From Robbsia andropogonis (lineage in GTDB: Bacteria; Pseudomonadota; Gammaproteobacteria; Burkholderiales; Burkholderiaceae), in NCBI RefSeq assembly GCF_000970345.1, contig NZ_LAQU01000012.1, positions 91,755 through 155,754 of the forward strand: 64,000 nucleotides of DNA. The letters run 5' to 3'. The notes below the pieces were generated by a model, which worked only from the letters and a program-made list of their open reading frames with translations, had not been told where the DNA came from and made no database searches. Position 1 is the first letter of the stretch; each line of letters starts with the position of its first letter. Made by a program: the position numbers and the translations under genes. Below are positions 17,552-27,346 of this stretch, one piece after another.

Positions 17552-18169
17552 ATGCCCACCCTTTCCGATGACAGTTCAACACGGCGGCCCCGAGGCAGGC
17601 CCCGTGAATTCGACGAAGTGCCTTTTCTCGATGCGGCGATCATGCTATTTCGCCGTCGCAGCTTCAGTGGCGTAAGCATCAGTGACATCACCCACGCGAC
17701 AGGGCTGACGGCAGGAAGTCTGTACAAGGCCTACAAAGACAAAGAAGGTCTCTTCGCTAAAGCGTTGGCCCGCTATATCGAACAACGAGAAGTGAGCCTT
17801 CGCGAAAGACTCGATCAAGCGAAAGACGGGAAGAGCAAGATTGCCGAACTGCTACGCGCTTATGTCGCGTTGAGCCAGGGCAAGGACGGCAAGCTCGGCT
17901 GCATGGTTGTCGCCGGCGTCATCGATCTGGAGCAACTTGGCGCTGCGTCGGAGGTGCTGAGTCGCCAACTGGACCGGCGCAGGGCGATGCTCGAAGCGTT
18001 GATTATGGAGGGATGCCATGATGAATCGATCCCCGCGCACATCGACTGCCGCGCAGCGGCTGGGGTGCTCCTCGCGCTGCTGCAAGGTATGCGTGTCGTG
18101 GCCAAGGCATCAACGCTCACTGACGATGGAGAGGCTTTCGTGCGTCGGGCGTTGAAGCTGCTGGAATAG
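17552..18169 (+). CDS. TetR-family transcriptional regulator
   Basis: This 205-residue repressor has an N-terminal helix-turn-helix (about residues 22-65: FDEVPFLDAAIMLFRRRSFS, GVSISDITHATGLTAGSLYK, FKDKEGLF-like segment) and a helical ligand-binding C-terminal domain (AcrR/TetR_C-like). The basic tail RRPRGRPRE before the HTH is usual. ATG 17552 directly abuts a long palindrome with no Shine-Dalgarno sequence, so translation may begin on a leaderless message. It is followed after 2 bases by a ydcZ-type exporter gene and then a hydrolase, its probable regulon. Ligand unknown. Confidence 0.9.
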   Translation: MPTLSDDSSTRRPRGRPREFDEVPFLDAAIMLFRRRSFSGVSISDITHATGLTAGSLYKAYKDKEGLFAKALARYIEQREVSLRERLDQAKDGKSKIAELLRAYVALSQGKDGKLGCMVVAGVIDLEQLGAASEVLSRQLDRRRAMLEALIMEGCHDESIPAHIDCRAAAGVLLALLQGMRVVAKASTLTDDGEAFVRRALKLLE

Positions 18170-18171
18170 TC

Positions 18172-18600
18172 ATGTACGTCATCATCGCTCTGCTTGCCGG
18201 TGCAATGCTGCCGTTGCAAGCGATTTTTAATGCACGCATGGGCAATGCACTCGGCTCGCCAATTTGGGGAGCCATGGTGTCAGCAATCATTTCGTCGATC
18301 GCTTTAAGCGCCGTCGGATTTAGCCTCACGGGCTCAATACCGCGAGGGACACACTTACAAACGCTACCCGTCTGGGCATGGCTCGGCGGTTTCTGCGGCG
18401 TCATTACGTTGGCAGGCGTCGCCGCCTGCACCCCTCGCCTTGGCGCAGCCGCAATGGTGGCTTTCGTGGTTGCTGGCCAAGTCGCCTTTTCGATTGCGCT
18501 CGATTGCTTTGGCTTGTTTGGTGTATCAGCGCAACCGATTACCCTGCAACGTGCCATTGCCGCGGTTCTGGTGTTGGCAGGTGCGGCTCTCATTCGTTAG
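18172..18600 (+). CDS. YdcZ-type DMT small-molecule transporter
   Basis: This 142-residue membrane protein has about five hydrophobic helices and matches the DUF606/YdcZ branch of the drug/metabolite transporter superfamily (ALLAGAMLPLQAIFNARMGN, with the pattern of an asparagine after the first helix). The family are presumed small-molecule exporters. It starts 2 bases after the TetR stop and is therefore co-transcribed. The substrate might be the TetR ligand or a product of the next gene's hydrolase; that is inference. Confidence 0.85.
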   Translation: MYVIIALLAGAMLPLQAIFNARMGNALGSPIWGAMVSAIISSIALSAVGFSLTGSIPRGTHLQTLPVWAWLGGFCGVITLAGVAACTPRLGAAAMVAFVVAGQVAFSIALDCFGLFGVSAQPITLQRAIAAVLVLAGAALIR

Positions 18601-18610
18601 GATTTTCAAG

Positions 18611-19495
18611 ATGCCGTCTCTGATGCTTCCGGATGCTCCCTTAGGTTTTACCCATCAGTTTGGTCGGGTGAATGATCTGCGGTTTCACTATGTAACAGGG
18701 GGACTGGCAAATGGCCCTGCCCTGGTTCTCCTGGCTGGATTTCCCGAAAGCTGGTTTGCTTGGCGTCACGTCATGGCACACCTCGTTAATCGGTACCGGA
18801 TTGTCGCCATCGACTTACCTGGGCAAGGTGACAGCGACAAACCGCTATCGGGCTACGACACGCAAACGGTCGCCCAGCGCTTGCACGACTTTGTTGCCTC
18901 CCTCGGCTTAGACCGTTATTACCTTGCGGCACACGATGTGGGGGCCTGGGTCGCCTTTCCCTATGCGATGATGTTCGGGGATGAAATCCGCGCGCTAAGC
19001 CTCATGGATTCCGGTATTCCAGGTGTATCGCTTCCGGAAATGCTGCCTTCGTCTTCCAGTAAGTCATGGAAGACCTGGCACTTCTCATTCCATGCCGTTG
19101 CGGACCTGCCCGAATCCCTGCTCCAGGGTCGTGAACGAATCTACCTCGAGTGGTTCTTCAGAGAGAAGACCGCCAATCCTGCCTGCTATGGTGACGTTGA
19201 AATCACCGAGTATGAGCGCCTGCTTAAAGCACCTGGTGGCTTACGCGCGGGACTGGCTTTTTATCGGTCCTTGTCGGAATCGGCGACACAGAACAAGGCT
19301 CTGGCGCAAACGGCGCGATTGATCATGCCTGTTTTGGGACTGTCCGCGGATCAAGGCTCCATTCCAGACATGGCAGCAACCCTTCGACCGTATGGGGACA
19401 ACGTGCACAGCGAGACAATCGCGGCCTGCGGACACTTCCAGCCTGAAGAGCAACCAGAAGCCGTCGCTAATGCGTTGGCGCACTTCTTTCAATAA
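18611..19495 (+). CDS. Alpha/beta hydrolase, epoxide hydrolase/haloalkane dehalogenase-like
   Basis: This 294-residue protein has the strand-loop LLAGFPESWFAWR (HGxP-like oxyanion region), the turn DLPGQGDSDKP and the nucleophile elbow AAHDVGAWVAF. The nucleophile is Asp rather than Ser, which places it with epoxide hydrolases and haloacid/haloalkane dehalogenases and not esterases. The catalytic His lies near CGHFQPEEQPE. ATG 18611 is 10 bases after the ydcZ stop; a longer frame back to 18440 overlaps ydcZ and is rejected. It is the third gene of the TetR operon, probably detoxifying a small molecule. Confidence 0.88.
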   Translation: MPSLMLPDAPLGFTHQFGRVNDLRFHYVTGGLANGPALVLLAGFPESWFAWRHVMAHLVNRYRIVAIDLPGQGDSDKPLSGYDTQTVAQRLHDFVASLGLDRYYLAAHDVGAWVAFPYAMMFGDEIRALSLMDSGIPGVSLPEMLPSSSSKSWKTWHFSFHAVADLPESLLQGRERIYLEWFFREKTANPACYGDVEITEYERLLKAPGGLRAGLAFYRSLSESATQNKALAQTARLIMPVLGLSADQGSIPDMAATLRPYGDNVHSETIAACGHFQPEEQPEAVANALAHFFQ

Positions 19496-19517
19496 CGTGG
19501 GCGGACTACCGTTGAGC

Positions 19518-19556
19518 AAAAAAGTCGTTGATCATTCGAGTTGAACGATCAACGAC
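19518..19556 (-). terminator. Rho-independent terminator of guaA
   Basis: A 10-bp stem (GTCGTTGATC/GATCAACGAC) extended inside by TTC/GAA is followed on the minus strand by TTTTTT. It lies 41 bases beyond the guaA stop. On the plus strand the T-run is missing, so it acts mainly for guaA. Confidence 0.9.
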
Positions 19557-19596
19557 CAAATTAAATAACATTAAAAATCAGTTATTTAAAATTCCC

Positions 19597-21186
19597 TCAC
19601 TCCCACTCGATCGTCGCCGGTGGCTTCCCTGAAATGTCGTACACCACGCGATTAATCCCCCGCACTTCATTGATAATGCGGTTCGACACATGCCCAAGCA
19701 GGTCATGCGGCAGGTGGGCCCAGTGGGCGGTCATGAAGTCCTGCGTTTGCACGGCGCGCAATGCCACAACGTAGTCATACGTCCGCCCGTCGCCCATCAC
19801 GCCGACACTCTTCACCGGCAGGAACACGGCGAATGCCTGGCTGGTCAACTCGTACCATGTCTTGCCGGTCTTCTCACAAGCAAAACGCGGATCACGCAGC
19901 GTCTCGATAAAGATCGCATCCGCATGGCGCAGCAGGTCCGCGAACTCGCGCTTCACCTCGCCCAGGATACGCACGCCCAGACCGGGCCCTGGGAACGGAT
20001 GGCGATACACCATGTCGTGCGGCAATCCCAGCTCGATGCCCAGCGCCCGCACTTCGTCCTTGAACAGCTCGCGCAACGGCTCGACCAGCTTCAAATGCAT
20101 GTCTTCCGGCAGACCACCGACGTTGTGGTGACTCTTGATCTTTGCCGCGCCTTTCTTGCCGTGCCCCGCGGATTCAATAACATCCGGATAGATCGTGCCT
20201 TGCGCCAACCACTTTGCCGACGTCAGCTTAGCGGACTCTGCCTTGAATACCTCGACGAACTCGCGACCAATGATCTTCCGCTTCGCTTCCGGGTCACTGA
20301 CGCCCGCGAGCTTGCCAAGAAAATCCGCGCTTGCGTCCACATGAATGACCTTCACGCCAAGATTGTCCGCGAACGTCTTCATCACCTGCTCTGCCTCATT
20401 CAAGCGCAGCAAGCCATGATCGACGAACACGCAGGTCAGTTGATCGCCGATTGCCTGGTGCAGCAACGCAGCAGCGACCGATGAATCCACCCCACCGGAC
20501 AAGCCCAGGATCACCTGCTCGTCACCTACCTGCGCGCGGATCTTCTCGACCGCTTCCGAGACGTAATTACCCATCTCCCAATCGGCCTTCGCCCCGCAGA
20601 TATCCAGTACGAAACGGCGCAAGATCGACGTACCCTGCTTCGTATGCGTGACTTCAGGGTGGAACTGCACCGCGTAGTAACCCTTGTCCTCGTTCGCCAT
20701 CGCGGCGATCGGACAGGACGGCGTGGAGGCCATCAACTTGAACCCGTCCGGCAACGCTTCTACCTTGTCACCATGGCTCATCCATACATCCAGCATGCCG
20801 TGACCTTCCGCGGTCGCGTAATCCTGGATGCCCTCCAGCAATTTCGTATGCCCGTGTGCGCGCACCGCCGCGTAACCAAACTCGCGCGTATTGCTGCTCT
20901 GGACCTTGCCGCCCAACTGCTCGGCCATTGCCTGCATGCCGTAACAGATCCCGAACACCGGCACGCCCACCGTAAAAACCGCATCCGGTACACGCGGCGT
21001 ATCGCCTTCGGTAACCGAGCTCGGGCCTCCGGACAGAATGATGCCCTTCGGCGCAAATTCGCGAATGAAAGCCTCGCTCACGTCATACGGATGGATTTCC
21101 GAATAGACCTGCGCTTCACGCACACGGCGGGCAATCAGTTGCGTAACCTGGGAACCGAAATCGAGAATAAGGATCTTGTCGTGCAT
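19597..21186 (-). CDS. guaA: GMP synthase (glutamine-hydrolysing)
   Basis: This 529-residue cytosolic enzyme converts XMP to GMP using ATP and glutamine. The N-terminal class I amidotransferase domain has the catalytic Cys in [10 protein letters not shown] and His in VQFHPEVTH. The ATP-pyrophosphatase domain carries the PP-loop [14 protein letters not shown], and the C-terminal dimerisation domain ends [21 protein letters not shown] 21186 ([16 protein letters not shown]) is chosen over the in-frame start four codons earlier because it matches the family N-terminus. It shares an operon direction with guaB, two genes upstream, giving IMP to XMP to GMP in sequence. Confidence 0.97.
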   Translation of the reverse strand: MHDKILILDFGSQVTQLIARRVREAQVYSEIHPYDVSEAFIREFAPKGIILSGGPSSVTEGDTPRVPDAVFTVGVPVFGICYGMQAMAEQLGGKVQSSNTREFGYAAVRAHGHTKLLEGIQDYATAEGHGMLDVWMSHGDKVEALPDGFKLMASTPSCPIAAMANEDKGYYAVQFHPEVTHTKQGTSILRRFVLDICGAKADWEMGNYVSEAVEKIRAQVGDEQVILGLSGGVDSSVAAALLHQAIGDQLTCVFVDHGLLRLNEAEQVMKTFADNLGVKVIHVDASADFLGKLAGVSDPEAKRKIIGREFVEVFKAESAKLTSAKWLAQGTIYPDVIESAGHGKKGAAKIKSHHNVGGLPEDMHLKLVEPLRELFKDEVRALGIELGLPHDMVYRHPFPGPGLGVRILGEVKREFADLLRHADAIFIETLRDPRFACEKTGKTWYELTSQAFAVFLPVKSVGVMGDGRTYDYVVALRAVQTQDFMTAHWAHLPHDLLGHVSNRIINEVRGINRVVYDISGKPPATIEWE

Positions 21187-21365
21187 CGTGGCTCGCATGT
21201 GACCATGCGCTGAATTGGAATGTTATAGGAGCGCTACTCGCGTCGCGTTTTCACGCCACGCGTTGAATCTTGTCCAACGCGCACTTGCGCGCCGGCATGC
21301 CATTGGCGTCATCGGTTCGCGCCTGGCCGCCGATGGCTGGCATGCTGCGATCGCGCAACCATTGG

Positions 21366-22157
21366 CTAGAACGACGGCGGCACCGGCCGTGTGACTGGCG
21401 CTTCGGACGCCGGGGTTCCTGGTGTCGATGGCGGCAACGTCCCCCCCTCGACCAGTGCATGCCGATCCTCTTGTGTCGGAATATCGACAGTACGCGTCGC
21501 GCGAACCGTTCCTACTTCTTCGGCAAAAGGATTGGCCGTTGTATCCCGTGAAGCTGCCGCAGGCGGTGTACCGATATACGGATCCCGATCGACCGCCCCG
21601 TAGACCGCACGCGGAGAACCGTAAAACATCGGTGTCCCTCCCTGCTCGGTCATGCCGCCGAAACGGCTTCCCGAGGGATGGCCATCGCTCGACTCCGCCG
21701 CGCGTTGACGCCTAAGTGCCTCACGCGACGCAGACCGTGCCTCGGACAGGTCACGGCGTTCGCGACGACCGACCATCGAAGCCAGACGCGCCTGAATCAA
21801 ACCAAGCAAGATAACCAATACGGCGTAGGCGGGTACGACAAACGCCGGCCCCGGCTCCAGCACCGGCTGATGATAGGTAAGCTGCCAGATCAATACCGTG
21901 GCGCCGGCAAGCCAAAGGATGTGCCCCGAGACCCAACCGATCGTCGCAGTGGCAGACCCGCGGATCATGCCGGCCAACAACATCCAGGTAAAACCCAGAA
22001 GCAACACGCCCAGCAATTGCCCGATCAGCGCCGGAGAACTGGCAAGCGGCGCGAGCGGCGCGGACACCGCCAACCAAGGTGTCATCAGAAAAAATAGCCC
22101 GAGCAACGCGACAGTTACCGCGTTGATCGCGAGGAACGTCCGTAGCAAGGGCTTCAT
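21366..22157 (-). CDS. Uncharacterised membrane protein between guaB and guaA
   Basis: This 263-residue protein has four membrane segments in its first half (about residues 7-30, 42-65, 73-93 and 103-125: FLAINAVTVALLGLFFL, LIGQLLGVLLLGFTWML, SGHILWLAGATVLIWQL, AFVVPAYAVLVILLGLI). The roughly 130-residue C-terminal tail is charged, Pro/Thr/Ala-rich and probably disordered and cytoplasmic. It starts 6 bases past the guaB stop and so belongs to the guaB transcript. I do not recognise a functional family. Its position suggests co-expression with GMP synthesis rather than a role in it. Confidence 0.75.
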   Translation of the reverse strand: MKPLLRTFLAINAVTVALLGLFFLMTPWLAVSAPLAPLASSPALIGQLLGVLLLGFTWMLLAGMIRGSATATIGWVSGHILWLAGATVLIWQLTYHQPVLEPGPAFVVPAYAVLVILLGLIQARLASMVGRRERRDLSEARSASREALRRQRAAESSDGHPSGSRFGGMTEQGGTPMFYGSPRAVYGAVDRDPYIGTPPAAASRDTTANPFAEEVGTVRATRTVDIPTQEDRHALVEGGTLPPSTPGTPASEAPVTRPVPPSF

Positions 22158-22163
22158 CGCCGA

Positions 22164-23624
22164 TTACTCCATCTGATAGTTAGGCGCTTCTTTCGTGATC
22201 TGCACATCATGCACATGCGATTCACGAATACCGGCCGACGTGATCTGGACGAATTCCGATTTTTCGTGCAACTCGTCGATCGTCCGGCAGCCGCAATACC
22301 CCATGCTTGAACGAATGCCGCCCGTCAGTTGGAACAGGATCGGGGTCAATGCACCCTTGTACGGGACGCGTCCTTCGATCCCTTCCGGCACCAACTTCTC
22401 GATGTTTGCCGAGCTGTCCTGGAAATAGCGATCGGCGGCGCCATCCTTCATCGCGCCGACGGAACCCATGCCACGATACGACTTGAACGAACGGCCTTGA
22501 TACAGGAACACGTCGCCCGGTGCTTCTTCGGTGCCTGCGAACATCCCACCCATCATCACCGCATTCGCGCCAGCGGCCAGCGCCTTCGAGACGTCACCCG
22601 AATAGCGCACACCACCATCACCGATCAGTGGCACCCCGGTGCCCTTCAACGCTTCGGCAACATTAGCAATGGCCGTGATCTGCGGCACGCCTACACCTGC
22701 CACGATCCGCGTCGTGCAGATTGATCCCGGACCGATCCCGACCTTGACGCCGTCCGCGCCATACTCGACCAGCGCCCGCGCCGCAGCCGCCGTGGCGATA
22801 TTACCGCCGATGACTTCCACGCCGTCGTAATTGCGCTTGATCCATTTGACCCGGTCCAGCACGCCCTGGCTATGGCCATGCGCCGTATCGACCACGATCA
22901 CGTCGACACCCGCCTTCACCAGCGCCTCGACACGCTCCTCGGCGTCCTTGCCCACGCCAACAGCCGCGCCCACGCGTAGCTTGCCCTGGTCATCCTTGCT
23001 CGCGGCAGGATGTTCCGTGGCCTTCAGAATGTCTTTGACCGTCATCAGGCCGCGCAATTCGAACGCGTCATTGATCACCAGCACGCGCTCCAGGCGGTTC
23101 GAGTGCATCAATTCCTTCGCTTCCGCCAGCGACGCGCCTTCCTTGACGGTAATCAGACGCTCACGCGGTGTCATCACCGTCCGGACCTCCACGTCCAGGC
23201 GTGGCTCGAAACGCAGGTCGCGATTCGTCACGATGCCGATGACCGTCGACCCTTCTACCACCGGAAAACCAGAAATGCCATGCAGGCGGGACAGTTCCAG
23301 CACATCGCGCACGCGCATGTCGCCAGTGACGGTGATGGGGTCACGCACGACGCCGGATTCATACCGCTTCACACGCGATACTTCACGTGCTTGCTCCGCG
23401 GCAGTGAGATTCTTGTGAACGATACCGATGCCGCCCGATTGCGCCATGGCAATCGCCAGGCGGCCTTCCGTGACCGTGTCCATCGCCGCGGATACCAACG
23501 GGATGTTCAGGGCGATGTTGCGGGTCAGTCGGGTTTTGAGGACCGTGTCGGTCGGCAGGACGTTCGAGAACGCCGGAACAAGAAGCACATCATCGAACGT
23601 GAGTGCGGTTTGGATCAGACGCAT
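22164..23624 (-). CDS. guaB: Inosine-5'-monophosphate dehydrogenase
   Basis: This 486-residue NAD-dependent enzyme oxidises IMP to XMP, the committed step of guanine nucleotide synthesis. The TIM barrel begins [18 protein letters not shown] and is interrupted by two CBS domains (about residues 92-205, from [20 protein letters not shown]). The catalytic Cys is in [20 protein letters not shown], and the IMP phosphate loop and C-terminal flap ([10 protein letters not shown]) are intact. A good -10 element lies upstream. It is the first gene of guaB-(membrane protein)-guaA. Confidence 0.97.
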   Translation of the reverse strand: MRLIQTALTFDDVLLVPAFSNVLPTDTVLKTRLTRNIALNIPLVSAAMDTVTEGRLAIAMAQSGGIGIVHKNLTAAEQAREVSRVKRYESGVVRDPITVTGDMRVRDVLELSRLHGISGFPVVEGSTVIGIVTNRDLRFEPRLDVEVRTVMTPRERLITVKEGASLAEAKELMHSNRLERVLVINDAFELRGLMTVKDILKATEHPAASKDDQGKLRVGAAVGVGKDAEERVEALVKAGVDVIVVDTAHGHSQGVLDRVKWIKRNYDGVEVIGGNIATAAAARALVEYGADGVKVGIGPGSICTTRIVAGVGVPQITAIANVAEALKGTGVPLIGDGGVRYSGDVSKALAAGANAVMMGGMFAGTEEAPGDVFLYQGRSFKSYRGMGSVGAMKDGAADRYFQDSSANIEKLVPEGIEGRVPYKGALTPILFQLTGGIRSSMGYCGCRTIDELHEKSEFVQITSAGIRESHVHDVQITKEAPNYQME

Positions 23625-23650
23625 GGCAAATCCTATAGGCGCAAAAGCAG

Positions 23651-23679
23651 ATTATACGCGCTTCCGAGGCGTCGGGAAA
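23651..23679 (-). promoter_or_regulatory. Probable sigma-70 promoter of guaB
   Basis: On the minus strand a perfect TATAAT (23651-23656) is preceded, with a 17-base spacer, by TTTCCC (23674-23679), a weak -35 match. It lies about 27 bases before the guaB start codon. Confidence 0.6.
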
Positions 23680-23764
23680 TGGGGGCGGGATCGGGAAGCC
23701 CGGGCGGCCATGCTATTCTCGCGGTATTTTGTAGCCGTTTGTTGACACGTTGGAGCAGTATCGG

Positions 23765-24838
23765 ATGGAGAAGTCGATGCGAGGCGGTCTGGCCTGTGGC
23801 GTGGGTTCCGGGGCACTATGGGGCCTGGTTTTCCTCGCGCCTGCCATTGTCCCGGACTTCACGACCATCGAACTGAGCGCCGGACGGTACCTTTGCTATG
23901 GTGTCGTGTCGCTCCTGGCGATGCTGCTGTCCGGTCGTACATCGGCGCTGGCCCTGCTTCGCAAGACACGTCCCGAGCATTGGTGGCTGGCCACCCGTCT
24001 AGCCCTGATCGGCAACCTCGTCTACTACGTGCTCCTCAGTGCCGCCGTCCAGAACGTCGGCGTGGCAGCCGCGTCATTGATCATCGGCACCCTGCCGGTG
24101 ACCATTACGCTGCTCGGCGCGCGCGGACGCGACATCGCCGCGCCCGGCGACAGCCATGGACTACAGGATGCGGGGCCGGGGCTCCACGGGCCGCGATTAC
24201 GCGATCTAGCGCCGGCATTGTTGCTGATCCTGGTGGGCATCGCCTGCATCAACGCGGACGTTTTCTCGGGCCACGCCGCCGCGACATCCGAGGGCAGCAG
24301 TGGCGACTGGCACGAAGCGGTACTCGGCATCAGCGCGGCGGTCGGCGCGCTGGCCGCATGGACCTGGTATGCGGTGGGTAACGCGCGTGGCCTGGACGCC
24401 CATCCCACGTTCACGAACGCCGAATGGGCCGGCTTGCAAGGCCTGGTAAGCGGCGTGATGGCACTCATGATCTGGGCCGTCCTGGCAGTCTTGCTTTACC
24501 TACCATTGCCTTACGGCAATGTGTTGGGCATCCACCACGCGCCATTCGACCGGCAGATCGTCTTCTGGTCCGTCAATATCGCATTGGCCGTGGGCGCTTC
24601 ATGGATGGGCAATACGCTATGGAATGCCGCGGCGCGCCGCCTACCGCTGACGCTGTCGGGACAGATGATCGTATTCGAGACGCTGTTCGCGCTGCTCTAT
24701 GGCTTCATCCACGCGCAGCGATTGCCACGACTCCTGGAGATCGCGGCCATCGTATTACTGGTCATTGGCGTGATGTGGTCAGTACGGTTGCACGCGCCCG
24801 GCCAACGACAATCGCCCACGCCAACCCAGGCGGATTGA
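23765..24838 (+). CDS. DMT/EamA-family transporter
   Basis: This 357-residue inner-membrane protein has about ten hydrophobic helices arranged as two EamA repeats. The first begins GVGSGALWGLVFLAPAIVPD; the second ends AIVLLVIGVMWSVRLHA. ATG 23765 is chosen because GGAG lies upstream at good spacing; a TTG at 23750 and ATG at 23777 are alternatives. The superfamily exports amino acids, nucleotides or other metabolites. It is divergent from guaB; a possible extended -10 (TGCTATTCT) lies at about 23709-23717. Substrate unknown. Confidence 0.88.
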   Translation: MEKSMRGGLACGVGSGALWGLVFLAPAIVPDFTTIELSAGRYLCYGVVSLLAMLLSGRTSALALLRKTRPEHWWLATRLALIGNLVYYVLLSAAVQNVGVAAASLIIGTLPVTITLLGARGRDIAAPGDSHGLQDAGPGLHGPRLRDLAPALLLILVGIACINADVFSGHAAATSEGSSGDWHEAVLGISAAVGALAAWTWYAVGNARGLDAHPTFTNAEWAGLQGLVSGVMALMIWAVLAVLLYLPLPYGNVLGIHHAPFDRQIVFWSVNIALAVGASWMGNTLWNAAARRLPLTLSGQMIVFETLFALLYGFIHAQRLPRLLEIAAIVLLVIGVMWSVRLHAPGQRQSPTPTQAD

Positions 24839-24891
24839 CCCCGGGCACGCTTACCGCGAACCCGCGCGCCGGCGACCACCGGCGCGCAGTT

Positions 24892-25254
24892 TCAGCGATG
24901 TTCCTTCGTCACCCACTTACGGCCCTCGCGGCTACCGGCGCGACGTGTCTTGGCGACACGCCGCGCCCGCGCCACTTTCGGATCGACGGTCAACGGCCGA
25001 TAAATCTCGATACGATCCCCCGCCTGGACGACCTCGTCCAATGCACGCACCTTGCCGTAAATGCCGACCTTCTGCGTACTGATGTCGATTTCCGGATGGG
25101 CATCCAGCACCCCACTTTGCGTCACCGCATCGCGTACAGTCGCGCATGCGGGCACCACGACCGGCAGTAAAACCTGCACGCCCGGCGCCAGATAGCAAAT
25201 CTGCACGCGAAGATGTCCGTCCGCGACAACGTCGGTCGGCTCAGCGCTTACCAT
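24892..25254 (-). CDS. rnfH: RnfH-family ubiquitin-like protein
   Basis: This protein of about 120 residues has a ubiquitin/ThiS-like beta-grasp fold. The recognisable core is RVQICYLAPGVQVLLPVVVP, then VGIYGKVRALDEVVQAGDRI and EIYRPLTVDPKVARARR, typical of RnfH (UPF0125). Its function is unsettled. A methionine at 25254 overlaps the ratA end by 14 bases; an earlier in-frame start at 25290 is possible. It sits beside ratA as in many proteobacteria, in the rnfH-ratA/smpB neighbourhood. Confidence 0.88.
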   Translation of the reverse strand: MVSAEPTDVVADGHLRVQICYLAPGVQVLLPVVVPACATVRDAVTQSGVLDAHPEIDISTQKVGIYGKVRALDEVVQAGDRIEIYRPLTVDPKVARARRVAKTRRAGSREGRKWVTKEHR

Positions 25255-25678
25255 AACGGGTCTCGGCGCGTTTGACGAAGGAGTCGACAAACGTGTTTGC
25301 GATCATATTGAAGACTGGCCCGATAATCTTCTCCACGATGAAATTCGAAAATTCGTAGTGCAGTGCGAATTCGATCTTGCAGGCATCCTCTCGAAGCGGC
25401 GTGAAGCGCCAACTCCCAGTAAAATTCTTGAAAGGGCCCTCGCGAAACACCATATCGATCCGGGTGGGCCGCTGATGCTCGTTGTGCGTGGCAAACTGCT
25501 GCTTGACCCCTTTGAAGTTGATCAGGATGCGCGCATCCATCGACGTATCGTCGGAATGCAGCACTTCCGAGCCGCCACACCATGGGAGGAAGTTGGGATA
25601 GTCGGCGACGTCCGTGACGAGATCGAACATCTGGGCGGCGGAGTACCGGATAAGAAGCGTTTTCTGTACGTCGGCCAT
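25241..25678 (-). CDS. ratA: RatA/Coq10-type START-domain protein
   Basis: This 145-residue SRPBCC (START-like) protein reads MADVQKTLLIRYSAAQMFDL, DVADYPNFLPWC and FREGPFKNFTGSWRFTPL. E. coli RatA was described as blocking 70S ribosome assembly; the same fold in Coq10 binds ubiquinone, so the true role here is open. It is divergent from smpB, a conserved arrangement, and overlaps rnfH. Confidence 0.92.
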   Translation of the reverse strand: MADVQKTLLIRYSAAQMFDLVTDVADYPNFLPWCGGSEVLHSDDTSMDARILINFKGVKQQFATHNEHQRPTRIDMVFREGPFKNFTGSWRFTPLREDACKIEFALHYEFSNFIVEKIIGPVFNMIANTFVDSFVKRAETRYGKR

Positions 25679-25785
25679 AGGAGGTGATACGAAAGATGCC
25701 GCGGCAATCGGGCGATGGCGCGCAAGCGTTTTGCTAGAATGTCATTTTATCCGACTTGGCCGGATCAAACGGTGACGCGCCCATA

Positions 25786-26232
25786 ATGAGCATTGCAGAA
25801 AACAAACGCGCGCATTTCGATTACTTTATCGAAGAGCGCTATGAGGCCGGGATCGTACTGGAGGGCTGGGAAGTCAAAGCCATTCGCGCGGGCCGGGCGC
25901 AAATCAAGGAAGGCTACGTGGTGATTCGCGACGAGGAGCTGTGGCTACTCGGCGCGCACATCAGCCCGCTGGGCTCCGCGTCCACCCACGTCAATCCTGA
26001 CCAGACGCGCTTACGCAAGCTATTGCTACACGGTACGGAGATCAGGAAGCTGATCGGCAAGGTCCAGCAGCGCGGCTACACGCTGGTGCCTCTGAACTTG
26101 CACTTCGCGCGCGGCCTGATCAAGTGCGATATCGGCCTGGCAAAAGGCAAAAAGCAGCATGACAAGCGGGAAACCGAGAAGAAGCGTGACTGGGAACGTG
26201 AAAAGGCCCGCATCGTGCGGACCTCTTCCTGA
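25786..26232 (+). CDS. smpB: SsrA-binding protein SmpB
   Basis: This 148-residue tmRNA partner is needed for rescue of stalled ribosomes. ATG 25786 ([20 protein letters not shown]) is chosen over the frame from 25756 because it matches the family N-terminus. The OB-fold core ([36 protein letters not shown]) and the basic C-terminal tail [20 protein letters not shown], which enters the decoding centre, are intact. A possible extended -10, TGCTAGAAT, lies near 25731-25739. Confidence 0.96.
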   Translation: MSIAENKRAHFDYFIEERYEAGIVLEGWEVKAIRAGRAQIKEGYVVIRDEELWLLGAHISPLGSASTHVNPDQTRLRKLLLHGTEIRKLIGKVQQRGYTLVPLNLHFARGLIKCDIGLAKGKKQHDKRETEKKRDWEREKARIVRTSS

Positions 26233-26261
26233 TTCTGTCGCGGCGTCGCTTCGTAGGCAGC

Positions 26262-27230
26262 TTACCGCGGCGCGCTCCCACCGAAGCCGGTGGGCGTGAG
26301 GTTAGCGGCGCCCTTTCCCGGGCCGCTTTGCACGATCTGCAGCGCCGAAGCGATCATCGTGCCCATATCGGCCATATTGCCGGGCACGATCAAGGTGTTG
26401 CCGGTCTTGGCGAGATTCCCAAACGCCGCAACGTACTGTTCCGCCACTTTCATATTGACGGCCTCCAGTCCTCCCTCGGTCTGCATCGCTACCGCCACGG
26501 TCTGAATCGCCTCAGCATTCGCACGAGCAACGGCGAGAATCGCCTGCGCTTCGCCTTCGGCCCGGTTCATCGCCGCCTGACGTTCTCCCTCGGACTGCTG
26601 GATGGCGGCCTGACGTGAACCATCGGCAAGATTGATCTGCTCCTGACGCCGCCCTTCGGATGCGGCGATCAATGCACGCTTCTCCCGCTCCGCGGTGATC
26701 TGCGACTGCATCGCGCGCAGGATCTCTTGCGGCGGCGTCAAATCCTTGATCTCGTAGCGCAAGACCTTGACCCCCCAATTCGCCGCTGCTTCATCCAGCG
26801 AATCGACAACACCGCGATTAATCGACTCGCGTTCCTCGAACGTCTTGTCCAGCTCCAGCTTCCCGATCACGGAACGCAGCGTGGTCTGCGACAACTGGGT
26901 AATGGCCATGACGAAGTTGGCTGATCCGTACGACGCTTTCATCGCGTCCGTCACCTGGAAATACAGCACGCCATCTACCTGCAATTGCGTGTTGTCCCGG
27001 GTAATGCAGACCTGGGGCGGCACATCGAGTGCGATTTCCTTCAACACATGCTTATAGGCAACGCGGTCGATGAACGGGATCACGACCGTCAAACCCGGCG
27101 ACAACGTGGCGTGATACTTGCCAAGCCGTTCGATGACCCATGCATGCTGCTGCGGCACGATCTTGACGGCGCGCGCCACAATGACAACGACCACGAACAA
27201 TAAAATCAGTGCGACGAGATTTCCGGCCAT
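26262..27230 (-). CDS. SPFH/stomatin-like membrane protein (QmcA type)
   Basis: This 322-residue protein has one N-terminal membrane anchor (LVALILLFVVVVIVARAV), an SPFH/band-7 domain (about residues 25-190: IVPQQHAWVIERLGKYHATL, PGLTVVIPFIDRVAYKHVLK) and a long Ala/Glu/Gln-rich coiled-coil region (REKRALIAASEGRRQEQI onward). Such proteins form large oligomeric cages in the membrane and protect or regulate membrane proteases. An NfeD-type protein is encoded just upstream in the same direction, the standard stomatin/NfeD pairing. Confidence 0.93.
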   Translation of the reverse strand: MAGNLVALILLFVVVVIVARAVKIVPQQHAWVIERLGKYHATLSPGLTVVIPFIDRVAYKHVLKEIALDVPPQVCITRDNTQLQVDGVLYFQVTDAMKASYGSANFVMAITQLSQTTLRSVIGKLELDKTFEERESINRGVVDSLDEAAANWGVKVLRYEIKDLTPPQEILRAMQSQITAEREKRALIAASEGRRQEQINLADGSRQAAIQQSEGERQAAMNRAEGEAQAILAVARANAEAIQTVAVAMQTEGGLEAVNMKVAEQYVAAFGNLAKTGNTLIVPGNMADMGTMIASALQIVQSGPGKGAANLTPTGFGGSAPR

Positions 27231-27346
27231 GCTTCCCCCTGTTATTCGGCTGCCCTCGCATTATCGGGTCGGGTTCGACGCTTGCCGATTTTGCCTTCCC
27301 ACGAGAACAGCCTGTTAGTTGCACATATAAGCTGAACGGTGCGCCA

